This document shows positions 18,535 to 27,878 of a stretch of 64,000 bases of DNA, one piece after another. This DNA comes from CBDCBA01 sp965214125 (lineage in GTDB: Bacteria > Planctomycetota > Phycisphaerae > Tepidisphaerales > Tepidisphaeraceae). Location of the stretch: NCBI GenBank assembly GCA_965214125.1, contig CBDCBA010000027.1:444353-508352 (forward strand), read 5' to 3'. The notes under the pieces are model-generated. The model ran no database searches, was not told the DNA's origin, and saw nothing but the letters and a program-made list of their open reading frames with translations. The position numbers and the translations under genes are program-made. Within the stretch, counting starts at the first letter, position 1. Every line of letters begins with the position of its first letter.

Positions 18535-20030
18535 CAAAGCTGGAACTCCGGCAGCGAGACGATCAGGCGAAGGGCGTCGAGGAAGCCGCTCTTGCTCGGC
18601 CGACTGCCGATCTTCGCGACGAGTTGGCGCTTCTTCGCCGGATCGACGGGACGCGGGATCAGGCGGCCGAGCCACTCCTCGACGAACTCCGAGCCGGCGG
18701 CGCTCGTGTCGATCTCGACCTTCGCGGCGTCGGCGACGCGCACGCAGAAGTTGTAGCGCGTCAGCAGCGTGGCCGTGTTGATCCAGCGCCGGCCGTCGAA
18801 CTGGCCCGGCCAGCCCTTCACATTCGGCGGGGCGAACGGGACCTGGCCCATTTTCTCGAGCTCGCCGTTGATGCGGCGGAACTTCGAGAGGTCGACCCCC
18901 AGCAGCCGAGCCGTGCCGACGGCCAGTTGGATCGGGCTCTTGATCTTCGCGCCGATCCGCTCGGCATCGAAGAAGGCATTGCTTCGCAAAATGGTACGCA
19001 ACAGCGGGCGCAATTCGTAGTTGCTGTTGACGAGCACGCGGCCGAGCGAGGCCTCGACGTCGGCCGGGGGGCGATCGCCGACGAAGAACGTGTAGAGCTT
19101 GCCGGCGATGTGCGGCCCGGTGGCGCGGTGGCGGAGCAGGAGGTCGACCACTTCGTCGCCGCCGTAGCGCCCCTCCTGGCCGAAGATCCGCTTGGGGCGG
19201 TCGTCGTGCAGGCGTTGGCGGAAGGTGAACTGCTCGCCGTCGTGCGTCCAGCCGGTGAACGCGCGGGCGGCCTGCTTGATGTCGTCCTCGGTGTAGTTCG
19301 CGCCGCTGCGCTCGCCGATGCCGAGGGTGAAGAGTTCCATCAGCTCGCGGGCGTAGTTCTCGTTCGGGCTGAGGTTGATGTTCGCGTCGTTGTTGAGGTA
19401 CTTCAGCATCGCCGGGTCGCGGCTGACCCGCCTGACGAACTGCCCAAAGTCGCCCGCGGCGAAGGTGCGCAGCAGCTCATTCTGACCCCACATGCGCCAG
19501 GAGCCCTCGCGGTCGTCGCGGAAGCTGCTGGTGAAGTGGCCGTGCCAGAAGAGGACGAGCTTTTCCTGGAGCGGGTACGGGCCGTGGCCCATGCGGTCGA
19601 GCCACCACCGGCCGCAGGCGTTCATGTGCTCGCGGCTGGCCCGGTTCCAGCGCTGGCGTTCGAGCTGCGCGGCGGTGTCGGCCTCGGCGGCCTCGGCGTT
19701 CATCCGCTGCTGCTCGCGCGCCTGCTGCTGGACCTCGATCGTCCGTTGCCGCCGGGCCAAATCGCTCTTGGGCACGTCGGCGATGACCGCGGCGTCGGGC
19801 ACGTCCGTGCGGCTCTGCTCGCCCGCGGGCGCGTCGGGAAAGTCCAGCAGCGCGTCCACCGCCCGCGCCACGCCCAGCGACTGGATCGCCTCGACCTCCG
19901 CCGGCAGCCCGCCAAAGCCCGCCCGGTTCAGCAGGTGGGCGGCCCGGACCGCGTCGAACGCCCCATCCTCCGCCCAGGGGGCGAGGTCGGGGTGAAGGTC
20001 CTTGTCGTAAACGGGTTCGGCGAGCGGCAT
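18531..20030 (-). CDS. DUF1800 family protein
   Basis: The 499-residue protein shows the DUF1800 pattern: AAHLLNRAGFGG near the N-terminus, EKLVLFWHGHFTSS, RRVSRDPAMLKYLNN, NENYARELMELFTLG, and RAFTGWTHDG. In planctomycetes and other phyla DUF1800 proteins are encoded with DUF1501 partners and are thought to be exported or surface proteins. No signal peptide is clear here, since it starts MPLAEPVYDKDLHPDL. There is a Gln/Arg/Ala-rich helical insert at about 85-125. It is first in the pair with the DUF1501 gene and is divergent from mqnD. Its biochemical role is unknown. Confidence 0.92.
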   Translation of the reverse strand: MPLAEPVYDKDLHPDLAPWAEDGAFDAVRAAHLLNRAGFGGLPAEVEAIQSLGVARAVDALLDFPDAPAGEQSRTDVPDAAVIADVPKSDLARRQRTIEVQQQAREQQRMNAEAAEADTAAQLERQRWNRASREHMNACGRWWLDRMGHGPYPLQEKLVLFWHGHFTSSFRDDREGSWRMWGQNELLRTFAAGDFGQFVRRVSRDPAMLKYLNNDANINLSPNENYARELMELFTLGIGERSGANYTEDDIKQAARAFTGWTHDGEQFTFRQRLHDDRPKRIFGQEGRYGGDEVVDLLLRHRATGPHIAGKLYTFFVGDRPPADVEASLGRVLVNSNYELRPLLRTILRSNAFFDAERIGAKIKSPIQLAVGTARLLGVDLSKFRRINGELEKMGQVPFAPPNVKGWPGQFDGRRWINTATLLTRYNFCVRVADAAKVEIDTSAAGSEFVEEWLGRLIPRPVDPAKKRQLVAKIGSRPSKSGFLDALRLIVSLPEFQLC

Positions 20031-20162
20031 GGTCGGTCCTCACTTCTTCAACGCTCGCCACCCCCGCGATGTTTCAAACAAGTTCGTCGACGCCAGCTTA
20101 GCTCAGTCTACCTCGGGGTTTGAAAGCGATGAAGCCCCTTGCTCGCGATATTGTCGGACGCC

Positions 20163-21053
20163 ATGCCCGCCACCTCCGACGACCTCATCACCCTCCAGCT
20201 CGGCCACAGCCCCGACCCGGACGACGCCTTCATGTTCTACGCGCTCGCCCAGGACCCGCCGCTGGTCGACGCCGGCCGCTGGCGCTTCGAGCACGTGATG
20301 CAGGACATCCAGACGCTTAGCCACCGCGCCAAAACGGGCGATCTCGAGTTCACGGCCATCAGCGTTGCCACCTACCCGCACGTCGCCGACCGGTACGCCA
20401 TCACAAGCTGCGGCGCCAGCATGGGCGACGGGTACGGCCCGATGCTCGTCAGCAAGACGCCGATGACCCTGGACGACCTCAAGGGCAAGAAGCTCAAGAT
20501 CGCCGTCCCCGGCACGCTCACGAGCGCCTTCCTCTCCTGCCAGCTTTGTCTCGGCAAGGCGGGCGAGGCGTTCGACTACGAGGTCGTCATGTTCGACGAG
20601 ATCCCGCGGGCCGTGCTCGACGGCAGGGCGGACGTCGGCCTGCTGATCCACGAGGGCCAGCTCACTTACAAGAAGATGGGCCTACACCTCGTGGTCGACC
20701 TGGGCGTCTGGTGGGGCGAGCGCACCGGCCTGCCCCTGCCGCTGGGCTGCAACTGCGTGCGCCGCGACCTCGACACGCTCTACGGCGACGGCAGCATGAA
20801 GCAGGCCACGCGCGTTCTCAAGGACAGCATCCAGTACAGCCTCGACCACCGCGGCGCCGCCGTGCAGTACAGCATGAAGTACGGCCGCGACCTAGACACG
20901 GCAACGGCGGACAAGTTCGTAGGCATGTACGTCAACGACTGGACCCTCGACTACGGCGACCGCGGACGCCAAGCGATCGAACGCTTCCTCAAGGAAGGCG
21001 CCGAAGCCGGCTACGTCCCTGACCCGCCGAGCATTGAGTTCGTCACGGCCTGA
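20163..21053 (+). CDS. mqnD: MqnD-like 1,4-dihydroxy-6-naphthoate synthase
   Basis: MqnD converts cyclic de-hypoxanthinylfutalosine to 1,4-dihydroxy-6-naphthoate in the futalosine route to menaquinone. The 296-residue protein has the periplasmic-binding-protein-like fold of the MqnA/MqnD family: GHSPDPDDAFMFYAL at the start (family SPCPNDTFxFxAL), SVATYPHV, and LPLGCNCVRRDL. The first two differ slightly from textbook MqnD, so a related substrate cannot be excluded. The ATG at 20163 was chosen; a TTG at 20139 is possible. No other mqn gene is seen nearby. Confidence 0.82.
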   Translation: MPATSDDLITLQLGHSPDPDDAFMFYALAQDPPLVDAGRWRFEHVMQDIQTLSHRAKTGDLEFTAISVATYPHVADRYAITSCGASMGDGYGPMLVSKTPMTLDDLKGKKLKIAVPGTLTSAFLSCQLCLGKAGEAFDYEVVMFDEIPRAVLDGRADVGLLIHEGQLTYKKMGLHLVVDLGVWWGERTGLPLPLGCNCVRRDLDTLYGDGSMKQATRVLKDSIQYSLDHRGAAVQYSMKYGRDLDTATADKFVGMYVNDWTLDYGDRGRQAIERFLKEGAEAGYVPDPPSIEFVTA

Positions 21054-21090
21054 CCACGCGACGCGGTGTGCGATCGCGCATGATGCGTTC

Positions 21091-21624
21091 ATGCTTCGCC
21101 TTGTCATCCTGATCGGACTCGCTTGCGCCCTCCCCGCCGCGGCGCAGGATGTGGAGCGCCATGTCGATCAGGACGACGGCTGGGCGGTGAAGCACCTCGA
21201 CAGTTGGACCGTCGCCCCCGGCAAGGACGCCTACACGACCAAGCTCGAGGCGCCCGCGGACGAGCAGATCGACGTGTTCCGCGAGAACTTCACCGTAAAG
21301 GTCCGCAAGCAGGAGGGGCCGGTCACGACGCAGCAGGCCGTCGAGTTCATCAAGACGACGATGCAGCAACTCGGGGCCAGGCTTCTGGAGGAGCAGGCCG
21401 GCAACGTTCGCCTCGCCGGCCAGGACGCTGTTCGCCTGATCTGGAGCTTCCAGTTCGGCGGCCTCGAGCTGCGGATGACCCAGCTTTGCACCAGCGTCCA
21501 CTACACGGTCTACCTCTGCACGTTCACCGTCGAGGCGGGCAAGCAACAGCAGTACGAACGCACCGCCCACGGCATGTTCGAGAGCTTCGAGTTCGTCAAG
21601 CCCGCGCCGAACCCGAAGCCGTGA
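21091..21624 (+). CDS. Exported DcrB/DUF1795-like protein
   Basis: The 177-residue protein has a Sec signal peptide (MLRLVILIGLACALPAAAQ, cleavage after AAAQ or AAA). The mature part, about 155 residues, has the alternating pattern of the DcrB/PsbP-like fold: a WAVKHLDSWTV strand, NFTVKVRKQ, a helix around TTQQAVEFIKTTMQQL, GQDAVRLIWSF, and a closing helix with MFESFEF. Such proteins are periplasmic and of unknown exact role. The assignment is by pattern only. It starts 37 bases after mqnD. Confidence 0.65.
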   Translation: MLRLVILIGLACALPAAAQDVERHVDQDDGWAVKHLDSWTVAPGKDAYTTKLEAPADEQIDVFRENFTVKVRKQEGPVTTQQAVEFIKTTMQQLGARLLEEQAGNVRLAGQDAVRLIWSFQFGGLELRMTQLCTSVHYTVYLCTFTVEAGKQQQYERTAHGMFESFEFVKPAPNPKP

Positions 21625-23340
21625 CTACTCCGCCGGGGCGTTCGCAGCACCCCTACGCCGGTAGTCGGCGATGCCGAAGTAGGCGGCGCTGTCGTCGTCC
21701 CACCAGATGGTGTGCGCCGAGCCCTGCGGCGAATTGCGCACCTCGACGGCGTGGCCCATTGCTTCGAGCAGGTCGGGCTGCGGCCAATCAACGACCCCGT
21801 GCGGCCGCTCCATCACGATCCGATCCGGCAGCCATTGGTGATGAAATCGCGGCGCAGCCACCGCGTCGACGGGTGGCATGTCGAAGGCGAACACGTTCAG
21901 CAGGATCAGGGCCGTCGTGTTGATAATCGTCCGCCCGCCCGGCGAGCCCGTGACGCCGACGACGCGGCCATCCCGCATCACCAGCGTCGGCGACATGCTG
22001 CTCAACGGCCGCTTGCCGGGGGCGATGAGGTTCGCCTCCGTGCCGATCGCCCCGCCGCGGGTGGTCCGCCCGGCAACCCAGTTGAAGTCGCCCATCTCGT
22101 TGTTCAGCACGAACCCCAGGCCCGGCGCGATGGTCCGGCTGCCCCAGCTTTCTTCGAGCGTATAGGTGTTGGCCACCGCCAAGCCGTTGGCGTCGATCAC
22201 GGAAAAGTGCGTGGTGTCCGGCGACTCGTTCGCGAGCGGAATCGCGGGCGACAGTGTCTCGCTCGGCGTGGCGTGGTCGGGGTCGATCGAGTCGGCGAGC
22301 AACACGGCCAGCTCCGGGCCCAGCAGCGTGTTCATCGGCATGCGGCCGAAGTCCGGGTCGCCCAGATGCAGCGCCCGCTGGTGAAACGCCCGCCGCATCG
22401 ACTCGGCGAGGAGGTGGATCGTGCGCGCGTCGAACCGTGCCCGCGGGTCAGGGTCCAGCGCCTCGACCTGCCGCAGAATCAGCCCGACGGTCACGCCGCC
22501 ACTGCTCGGCGGCGGCATGCCGAAGATCTCGTGGCCGAAGGCGATCGTGCGGGTCGGCTCGCGTTCCTTGGCCTCGTAGTCGGCGAGGTCGTCAGCCGTA
22601 ACGAGTCCGCCGTTGCCCGCCATGAAGGACGTCAACGCTTCCGCGACGTCCCCCTCGTAGAACCCGCTCGCTCCGCTCCGGGCGATCGCGTCGAGCGTCT
22701 CCGCGAGGTCGGGCAGCGCGAGCGTGTCGCCCGCGACCCACGCGCCGCCGCCGGGCTTGCCGTAGACGCGGGCCAACTCCGTCGACGCCGGACCACTCAG
22801 CACGGCGTTGATCGAGTCGGCGAGGGCGGCGTCGATCTCGAAGCCGTCGCGGGCCAGGGCGACCGCCGGCCGCACGAGGTCGGCCCAGGGGAGCGTGCCC
22901 AATCGCTCGTGCGCCAACGTCAGGCCGGCAACGGTTCCCGGTACACCGACGTGCCGCGCGCGATAGCGGTTCTCGCCAGGCGTGTACATGTCGACCGTCG
23001 CGACCGCCGGGGCGGTCTCGCGGTAGTCGATCGCGACCGGCTCCTGATCGGGTCCGGCGACCAGCATGAACCCGCCGCCGCCGATGTTGCCCGCCTCGGG
23101 CCACGTCACCGCCAGCGCGAACGCCGTCGCGACGGCGGCGTCGACCGCGTTGCCCCCCTTCGCCAACACCCGCGCCCCAACGGCCGACGCGATTGGTGAA
23201 TCGCTGACGACCAGGCCCACCCGCGACGCCGTCACCTGCACGCGCGGAACCGCGGCAACGGACACGTTGGACGGCTCGGCCCCGCGCTGCGCGCAGCCCG
23301 TGGCGAGAAGCAAAATGGCCAGCAGCAAACAACGCATCAT
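21625..23340 (-). CDS. ggt: Gamma-glutamyltransferase, lipoprotein
   Basis: The enzyme transfers or hydrolyses the gamma-glutamyl group of glutathione and related compounds outside the cytoplasm. The 571-residue precursor has a lipoprotein signal (LLLATGC). It cleaves itself before the catalytic Thr of TTHFSVID (Thr376) to give the large and small subunits. Other family blocks are GGNAVDAAVA, GGGGFML, GVPGTVAGL, PLSSMSPTLV and GSPGGRTIINT. The ATG at 23340 was chosen over an in-frame TTG at 23355. It follows the flavin-binding protein gene on the same strand by 21 bases. It ends one base from the DcrB-like gene (convergent). Confidence 0.95.
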   Translation of the reverse strand: MMRCLLLAILLLATGCAQRGAEPSNVSVAAVPRVQVTASRVGLVVSDSPIASAVGARVLAKGGNAVDAAVATAFALAVTWPEAGNIGGGGFMLVAGPDQEPVAIDYRETAPAVATVDMYTPGENRYRARHVGVPGTVAGLTLAHERLGTLPWADLVRPAVALARDGFEIDAALADSINAVLSGPASTELARVYGKPGGGAWVAGDTLALPDLAETLDAIARSGASGFYEGDVAEALTSFMAGNGGLVTADDLADYEAKEREPTRTIAFGHEIFGMPPPSSGGVTVGLILRQVEALDPDPRARFDARTIHLLAESMRRAFHQRALHLGDPDFGRMPMNTLLGPELAVLLADSIDPDHATPSETLSPAIPLANESPDTTHFSVIDANGLAVANTYTLEESWGSRTIAPGLGFVLNNEMGDFNWVAGRTTRGGAIGTEANLIAPGKRPLSSMSPTLVMRDGRVVGVTGSPGGRTIINTTALILLNVFAFDMPPVDAVAAPRFHHQWLPDRIVMERPHGVVDWPQPDLLEAMGHAVEVRNSPQGSAHTIWWDDDSAAYFGIADYRRRGAANAPAE

Positions 23341-23361
23341 CGCCAGCCTAGCCAACTTCGC

Positions 23362-23982
23362 TCACGGAGCGATGGCCGTCGCGTGCCACTCTGCCTGCCG
23401 CCACGCGAACGCCAACCGGCGGTGCCCAGCGTGGTGCAGCCACAGCCACTCGATCGCGTCGATCCGCGTCACGAAAACGCCGAACATGGAACGGCCGTCG
23501 TGATCGACTTCAGTCATATCCGCGATGCCGTCGATCGGCGTCCCCGCACCGGGCCAGCGGCGGTAACACGCCCGGCCCCCCTCACCCGTTGCGGCCCAGC
23601 GAGCATCGACAAGCGGGCCGGCTGATTCGACGCGGGCAGTGCCCTGAAAGATGAGCTGCGTCTTCCCCGCCGCGTCGTAGCTGTGCCAGCCGACGCGCGG
23701 GTTCTCGCGTACGTGGGACACCTTCGCGCAGTCCAGCCGCGTGTGGCAGAGGAGCGTGCGCTCCGGCGCGTCGGCGTCGCGCAGGATGACGGTGCGCGGG
23801 CAGGGTCGATGGTCGGCATCGACCGTCGCCAACGTCGGCGCGTGGTGCGGGCTGTGCCGGTCGATGACGCCCTCGACCATGCGTTGCCAGGCATGCTCGA
23901 GAACCGCCTCCGCGTCGAGCCCGCCGACGGGCCCGTCCGGCGGCGTCCAATCGCGATCGCCCCACAGTTGCCGCTGTTCCAT
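23362..23982 (-). CDS. Pyridoxamine 5'-phosphate oxidase-family (FMN-binding split barrel) protein
   Basis: The 206-residue protein has the split-barrel flavin-binding fold: LATVDADHRPCPRTVILRD, then LLCHTRLDCAKVSHVRENPRVGWHSYD and LIFQGTARVE. The segment order matches the PNPOx-like Alr4036 family of FMN-binding proteins rather than classical PdxH, because the substrate-binding C-terminal block of PdxH is not present. It probably binds FMN or F420. The gene is upstream of ggt with 21 bases between and probably cotranscribed. Confidence 0.82.
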   Translation of the reverse strand: MEQRQLWGDRDWTPPDGPVGGLDAEAVLEHAWQRMVEGVIDRHSPHHAPTLATVDADHRPCPRTVILRDADAPERTLLCHTRLDCAKVSHVRENPRVGWHSYDAAGKTQLIFQGTARVESAGPLVDARWAATGEGGRACYRRWPGAGTPIDGIADMTEVDHDGRSMFGVFVTRIDAIEWLWLHHAGHRRLAFAWRQAEWHATAIAP

Positions 23983-24043
23983 TGCCGTGACGGTACGACT
24001 TCACGCCTCCCGGTCGGCGTGATCCTCCGCTAGCTTCGCCGGG

Positions 24044-24583
24044 GTGCCCCGCCCGATGCCCCACTTCCCGCGTGGCCCGCGCCGAAGCCGGCCGATGCCG
24101 GAGGCCCATCGCCTGGCCGTGCCGATCGTCTCGCCGCAGCGGGCGGTGCACGAGCAGCGCGTGCTCGTCAAGCCGCACGACTGGACGCGCGGCGCAATCG
24201 TCCACCGCCTGAAGGTCGACGCCGGCGACCCGACCTACGAACAACCCTGGACGCCCGACGTGGCGGACGCCTTGGAGCGGGCGGCATCTGAAGCGGCACG
24301 GCGGCTCGATGTCGCGCTCCGGCAAGCCCCGCCCGACGCCGACGAGCGGCTCGCGTGGCTTCTGCCGACAATCGACGATGGCCTCGCCCGCACGATCGCC
24401 GCCTGCGCCAGCGCCGCCGCGCCCGACCTGTGGCTCACCCTCGCCGGCGGTCGCCATCTCGCCCTGCGCGCCGGCAAGTTCTGGCGACGCGAGCGGGGCA
24501 AGCTGCTCCATTACAAGCCCGCCCCCGACGTCCACCTGCCGCGCGACCTGCGGGCGGTCGTCCGCGACCTGCTGCGGACCTGA
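24044..24583 (+). CDS. Hypothetical protein
   Basis: A 179-residue soluble basic protein with a GTG start; the first 20 residues are Arg- and Pro-rich. It has a compact helical middle (PDVADALERAASEAARRLDVAL) and a C-terminal part (LWLTLAGGRHLALRAGKFWRRE). No signal peptide or membrane segment. I do not recognise it. It is divergent from the split-barrel gene, with a 61-base gap, and precedes the first ECF sigma gene. Confidence 0.6.
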   Translation: MPRPMPHFPRGPRRSRPMPEAHRLAVPIVSPQRAVHEQRVLVKPHDWTRGAIVHRLKVDAGDPTYEQPWTPDVADALERAASEAARRLDVALRQAPPDADERLAWLLPTIDDGLARTIAACASAAAPDLWLTLAGGRHLALRAGKFWRRERGKLLHYKPAPDVHLPRDLRAVVRDLLRT

Positions 24584-24599
24584 ACGCGGCGGGATTTTC

Positions 24600-24638
24600 T
24601 TGTCCGACATGCCCCGTCGGTGGACACTGCCCCTCGTG
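24600..24638 (+). promoter_or_regulatory. Shared ECF promoter-like block, copy A
   Basis: TTGTCCG at 24600-24606 lies 30 bases before the GTG start at 24636. A GGTGGACA-like stretch stands in between at the place of a -10 element. The same arrangement (TTGTCCG, a GC-rich spacer, GCGAACA or GGCACA, then the GTG start) precedes the three other ECF genes here. It suggests a promoter recognised by one of these sigma factors, with a very short or no leader. Confidence 0.5.
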
Positions 24639-26108
24639 CCCGCCGACGCCGAGCCCGATCACCGCCTGCTGCATCGCTGGCGGCGCGACCGCGATGCGGC
24701 GGCCTTCGCCGTGATCGTCGGGCGCCACGCTCACGCGGTGCAGGAGGCGGCGGTTGCCCAGTTGCGACGCCACGGTCTGGCCTGCGACGCCGACGACGCG
24801 GCGCAGGCGGCGTGGGTGGTGCTCGCCCGCCGCGCCCGCTCGGGATCGATCTCCGCCCGGCTGCACGGGTCGCTCGCCCCGTGGCTTCGCCGGACCGCCG
24901 CTTTGTGCGCGAAGGCTCAGGTTCGCGGCGAACGCCGACGCCGACATCGCGAGGCCACTGTCGCGCGGCCGGAGGTCGCCGCGCCGCCCGCAAGCGACGA
25001 ACTGGCCGAAGTCGTCGCGACGGCGCTGCGCTCGCTGCCGCGCCGCGAGCGACGCATCCTGACGCTGCGCCACCTCGACGGCCGCCCCTGGCCGGAGGTG
25101 GCCACGCTCTGCCAGACCACGCCCGACGCCGCCCGCAAGGTCGCGACCCGCGCCCACGACCGCCTTCGCCGCCGCCTAGAACAGCTCGGCGTGACCGCCG
25201 CCCCACCCGCCGTCGCCGCCGCCTTGGCGCGTCTGGCCGAGGCGGGGCGGTTCGCGCCGGTGGCTCCCGTACTTCCCGCAGTTCTTGCACGAAAGGTGCT
25301 GATCATGTCTTCGATCAAGTCGACCGCCGTCTGCTCCCTCGCCACCGTCGGCCTGCTCGGCGGGTCCGCCGCCTACATCGCCAACGCTCAGTCGGAAGGT
25401 GCCGGACCGACGCCAACCTTCGCCGCGGGCAGTCACGCCGCCATGTCAGCGTCCGCGTCGCAGGCATCAGCTCCGGCAGCCGAGCCCGGGTTGAAGGAAG
25501 ACCTGACGACACTTGAGCAACTCGTCCAGGAACGGAACGACGGCTGGAGAAGGGCGGCGGAATTGGAAACCGAACTTCAATTTGCAAAGCGAGCGCTCGC
25601 GAACTCACAGCTTCAACTGCTGGAAGCGTCGTCCGCAGGGGCAGCCACCACGATCGAAGATGACGCCATTGTCGACGGAGCACTCCCCGGAGGGCTCGGT
25701 GTCGACGGTTTCCGCACGATTCACGGAACCCCACCATCGCTGGCGAAGACCGTGAACCCCTATGCCCTCGACAAGGTCGGGCTTGCGCATGCAGCGTTGA
25801 TCCTTGAGGATTTACTCAAAGTACCGATCCACGTCCACCCATCCGCGCTTAGAGATGGAACGAACACCATCAGTTTCGCTGACGCGGGACCGCTTCGTGG
25901 CGATCATCTTCTCGAGCGCGTTGTCTTCGAGTTTCGAGGACCGCCCGCAGAAACAATCGGGGTACGCGATGTCATTGTCGCGTGGCGGTTTGGGACTTAC
26001 ATGATCCTTGACCAGAACGCACTCAACGATCTCGACGCCTATATCGAATCGACCGCCGCTGAAAAGCTCCTGCACGCCCAACTGACCCCGCTTGCAGACG
26101 ATGAATGA
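24636..26108 (+). CDS. ECF-type sigma factor fused to a membrane segment and extracytoplasmic domain (1)
   Basis: A 490-residue protein. Residues about 8-80 form sigma region 2 (HRLLHRWRRDRDAAAFAVIV onward) and about 125-180 region 4 (LPRRERRILTLRHLDGRPW). A single hydrophobic segment at about 225-245 follows an internal Met (ATG at 25305 after GAAAGG). The C-terminal 240 residues are predicted outside the membrane. The GTG at 24636 was chosen because it aligns with the starts of the paralogues and the shared promoter block; an in-frame ATG at 24609 is possible. Region 2 is divergent (a CDADDAAQAAWVVL motif replaces the usual EDVAQ). It is a membrane-bound sigma factor with its own sensor or anti-sigma part, by inference. 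Confidence 0.85.
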   Translation: MPADAEPDHRLLHRWRRDRDAAAFAVIVGRHAHAVQEAAVAQLRRHGLACDADDAAQAAWVVLARRARSGSISARLHGSLAPWLRRTAALCAKAQVRGERRRRHREATVARPEVAAPPASDELAEVVATALRSLPRRERRILTLRHLDGRPWPEVATLCQTTPDAARKVATRAHDRLRRRLEQLGVTAAPPAVAAALARLAEAGRFAPVAPVLPAVLARKVLIMSSIKSTAVCSLATVGLLGGSAAYIANAQSEGAGPTPTFAAGSHAAMSASASQASAPAAEPGLKEDLTTLEQLVQERNDGWRRAAELETELQFAKRALANSQLQLLEASSAGAATTIEDDAIVDGALPGGLGVDGFRTIHGTPPSLAKTVNPYALDKVGLAHAALILEDLLKVPIHVHPSALRDGTNTISFADAGPLRGDHLLERVVFEFRGPPAETIGVRDVIVAWRFGTYMILDQNALNDLDAYIESTAAEKLLHAQLTPLADDE

Positions 26109-26122
26109 TGGAGGAAACGGCC

Positions 26123-26162
26123 TTGTCCGCTCGCCGCTGTCGGCGAACATGATGGGGTAGTG
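26123..26162 (+). promoter_or_regulatory. Shared ECF promoter-like block, copy B
   Basis: TTGTCCG at 26123-26129, then GTCGGCGAACATGATGGGG leading to the GTG start at 26160. It lies in the 51-base gap after the first ECF gene. The distance from TTGTCCG to the start is one base longer than in copy A. Confidence 0.5.
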
Positions 26163-27830
26163 GCCGACGCCGTTTCCGATCTCGACCTGCTCCGCCGCTT
26201 CGTTCGCTCGCGCGACGACGCGGCGTTCGGGCGGCTGATGGCTCGGCACGCGGCGGCGACGCGGCGGGTGGCCTACCGCCACACGCGCCACCGCCAGGCG
26301 GCCGAGGACGTGAGTCAGGCCGCCTTTCTCGTGCTCGCCCAACGCCCGCAGTCGGCCATCCGCTCGACGCGGCGCAAGCAGAGCGTGCTGCCGTGGCTCG
26401 CCAAGGTCTGCCGCTACGCCGCGAACAACTGGCGGCGGGCGGAAACCCGGCGGCTTCGTCGCGAACGTTTCGTCGCCACGCCGGATGTCTCGCCCGATCC
26501 CAGCGCCGGCCACGACCTCGCCGACGCCGTCCGGTCGGCCCTGTCCTGCCTGCCTCGCCGCGACCGGCGAATTGTCGAGTGGCGTCACCTCTCGCAGATG
26601 AGCTGGGACGACGTCGCCCGCCACGCCGGCACCACGCCCGAGGCCGCCCGCAAGGCCGGCACGCGGGCGCTGGCGACGCTGCGTCACGCCCTCGACCGTC
26701 GCGGCATCACTGCCACAGGCGCCGCCATCGTGGCGGGCCTGCGGGCACTGACCGTCTCGTCCCCCGCCCAAGCCGCCCTTGCCGCGCCGACCGCGGCCGA
26801 ACTTGCCACCGGAGTCATCACGATGTTGAAGATCAAAACCGCCGCCGTCACGACCGCCGCCGCCCTCGCCGCCGTCGGCCTCGTCGCGACGGCGACCGCG
26901 CTGCTCCAGGACGGGCCCGCCACCCAGGCTGCTGCCGAAATCGACGCGAAGCAGGACGCGATCATGTTCCAACTCGGCCCCACCGCCACGTTGGAGATCG
27001 TCGGCTTGTCCGACGGCGAGCGGTTCTGGAACGCCGACGGCAAGCCGATCGAACCGTTCGACCTCCAGCTCGCCCCCGGCAGCAACGAGCCGCCGGAGGG
27101 GTACACGCAGGTCTACCTCCAGCTTCGCCTGACCGACACGGCCGGCCGCGGCGAGCTGCCCGAGGGCGTGGAGTTCCCGATGCGCAGCGGCATCGAGAGC
27201 CCGTTCCGCCCGCTGCCCACTGTGTACTTCGGCGGGTCGACCCGCTACGTGCAGATCGATGATCAGGAGTCGCTCCTTGTCGAAACGCTCTACCTTCCGG
27301 AAGGGTCGTACACGCACAGCCTGCACGTCGGCGTCGCGGTCGGCCCGTGGACAAAGCACTACCTCAACCCCACGAGCCCGATGTTCTCCGGGCAACTGGA
27401 CTTCAACGACTACTACCTCAGCGCGAGAGTGCCCGGCGAGAACGTCACGGTGTCGCCGCTCGGCGGCATTTGGAATCGTGACGCCGACGCCGACGAGTCG
27501 CGGCCACCGACGCACGCCTTTCTCACGATCACGACCGACACGCTCGCCAAAGAGCTGCGCCCGGTCGCGAAGGATGAAACCGGCCAGTGGCACGCGAGCA
27601 TCGCCGGCGTGCAGCCGATCACCGACGGGTTCTTCCAGCGCACGCATTTAATGGAGGTCGACCCGCGCCGCGTGGTCGACGTCTCCCTGATGTCGCGGCC
27701 GCTGTACACGGTCTGGGCCGACGTGATGGTGCGGCCTAACAGCGACGCGAAGTTCGGGCTGCGTCGCAAGGTCACGCCGCCGCCGCAGGCGGAGATGGTC
27801 GAGAACGTAGTGCCGACGTCGGACGACTGA
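26160..27830 (+). CDS. ECF-type sigma factor fused to a membrane segment and extracytoplasmic domain (2)
   Basis: A 556-residue paralogue of the genes at 24.6 and 31.4 kb. Region 2 is classical: DLLRRFVRSRDDAAFGRLMA, AEDVSQAAFLVLAQRP, LPWLAKVCRYAANNWRR. Region 4 is LPRRDRRIVEWRHLSQMSWDDVAR, near residue 125. A hydrophobic segment (about 227-246) follows an internal ATG at 26823. The C-terminal 300 residues, starting around residue 255, form an extracytoplasmic domain of unknown type (SDGERFWNADGKP, PLPTVYFGGSTRY). ECF factors with such tails are typical of planctomycetes. The start is 51 bases after the previous gene's stop. Confidence 0.88.
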   Translation: MADAVSDLDLLRRFVRSRDDAAFGRLMARHAAATRRVAYRHTRHRQAAEDVSQAAFLVLAQRPQSAIRSTRRKQSVLPWLAKVCRYAANNWRRAETRRLRRERFVATPDVSPDPSAGHDLADAVRSALSCLPRRDRRIVEWRHLSQMSWDDVARHAGTTPEAARKAGTRALATLRHALDRRGITATGAAIVAGLRALTVSSPAQAALAAPTAAELATGVITMLKIKTAAVTTAAALAAVGLVATATALLQDGPATQAAAEIDAKQDAIMFQLGPTATLEIVGLSDGERFWNADGKPIEPFDLQLAPGSNEPPEGYTQVYLQLRLTDTAGRGELPEGVEFPMRSGIESPFRPLPTVYFGGSTRYVQIDDQESLLVETLYLPEGSYTHSLHVGVAVGPWTKHYLNPTSPMFSGQLDFNDYYLSARVPGENVTVSPLGGIWNRDADADESRPPTHAFLTITTDTLAKELRPVAKDETGQWHASIAGVQPITDGFFQRTHLMEVDPRRVVDVSLMSRPLYTVWADVMVRPNSDAKFGLRRKVTPPPQAEMVENVVPTSDD

Positions 27831-27837
27831 TTTTCTT

Positions 27838-27878
27838 CTGTCCGGTTCCGCGTGTGGCGGCACAATCCGGGGGTGGTG
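27838..27878 (+). promoter_or_regulatory. Shared ECF promoter-like block, copy C
   Basis: CTGTCCG at 27838-27844, then GTGTGGCGGCACAATCCGG and the start region GGGGGTGGTG. It stands before a truncated ECF gene, so it may still be active even though its gene is broken. The last 13 bases (ATCCGGGGGTGGTG region) match copy D closely. Confidence 0.5.
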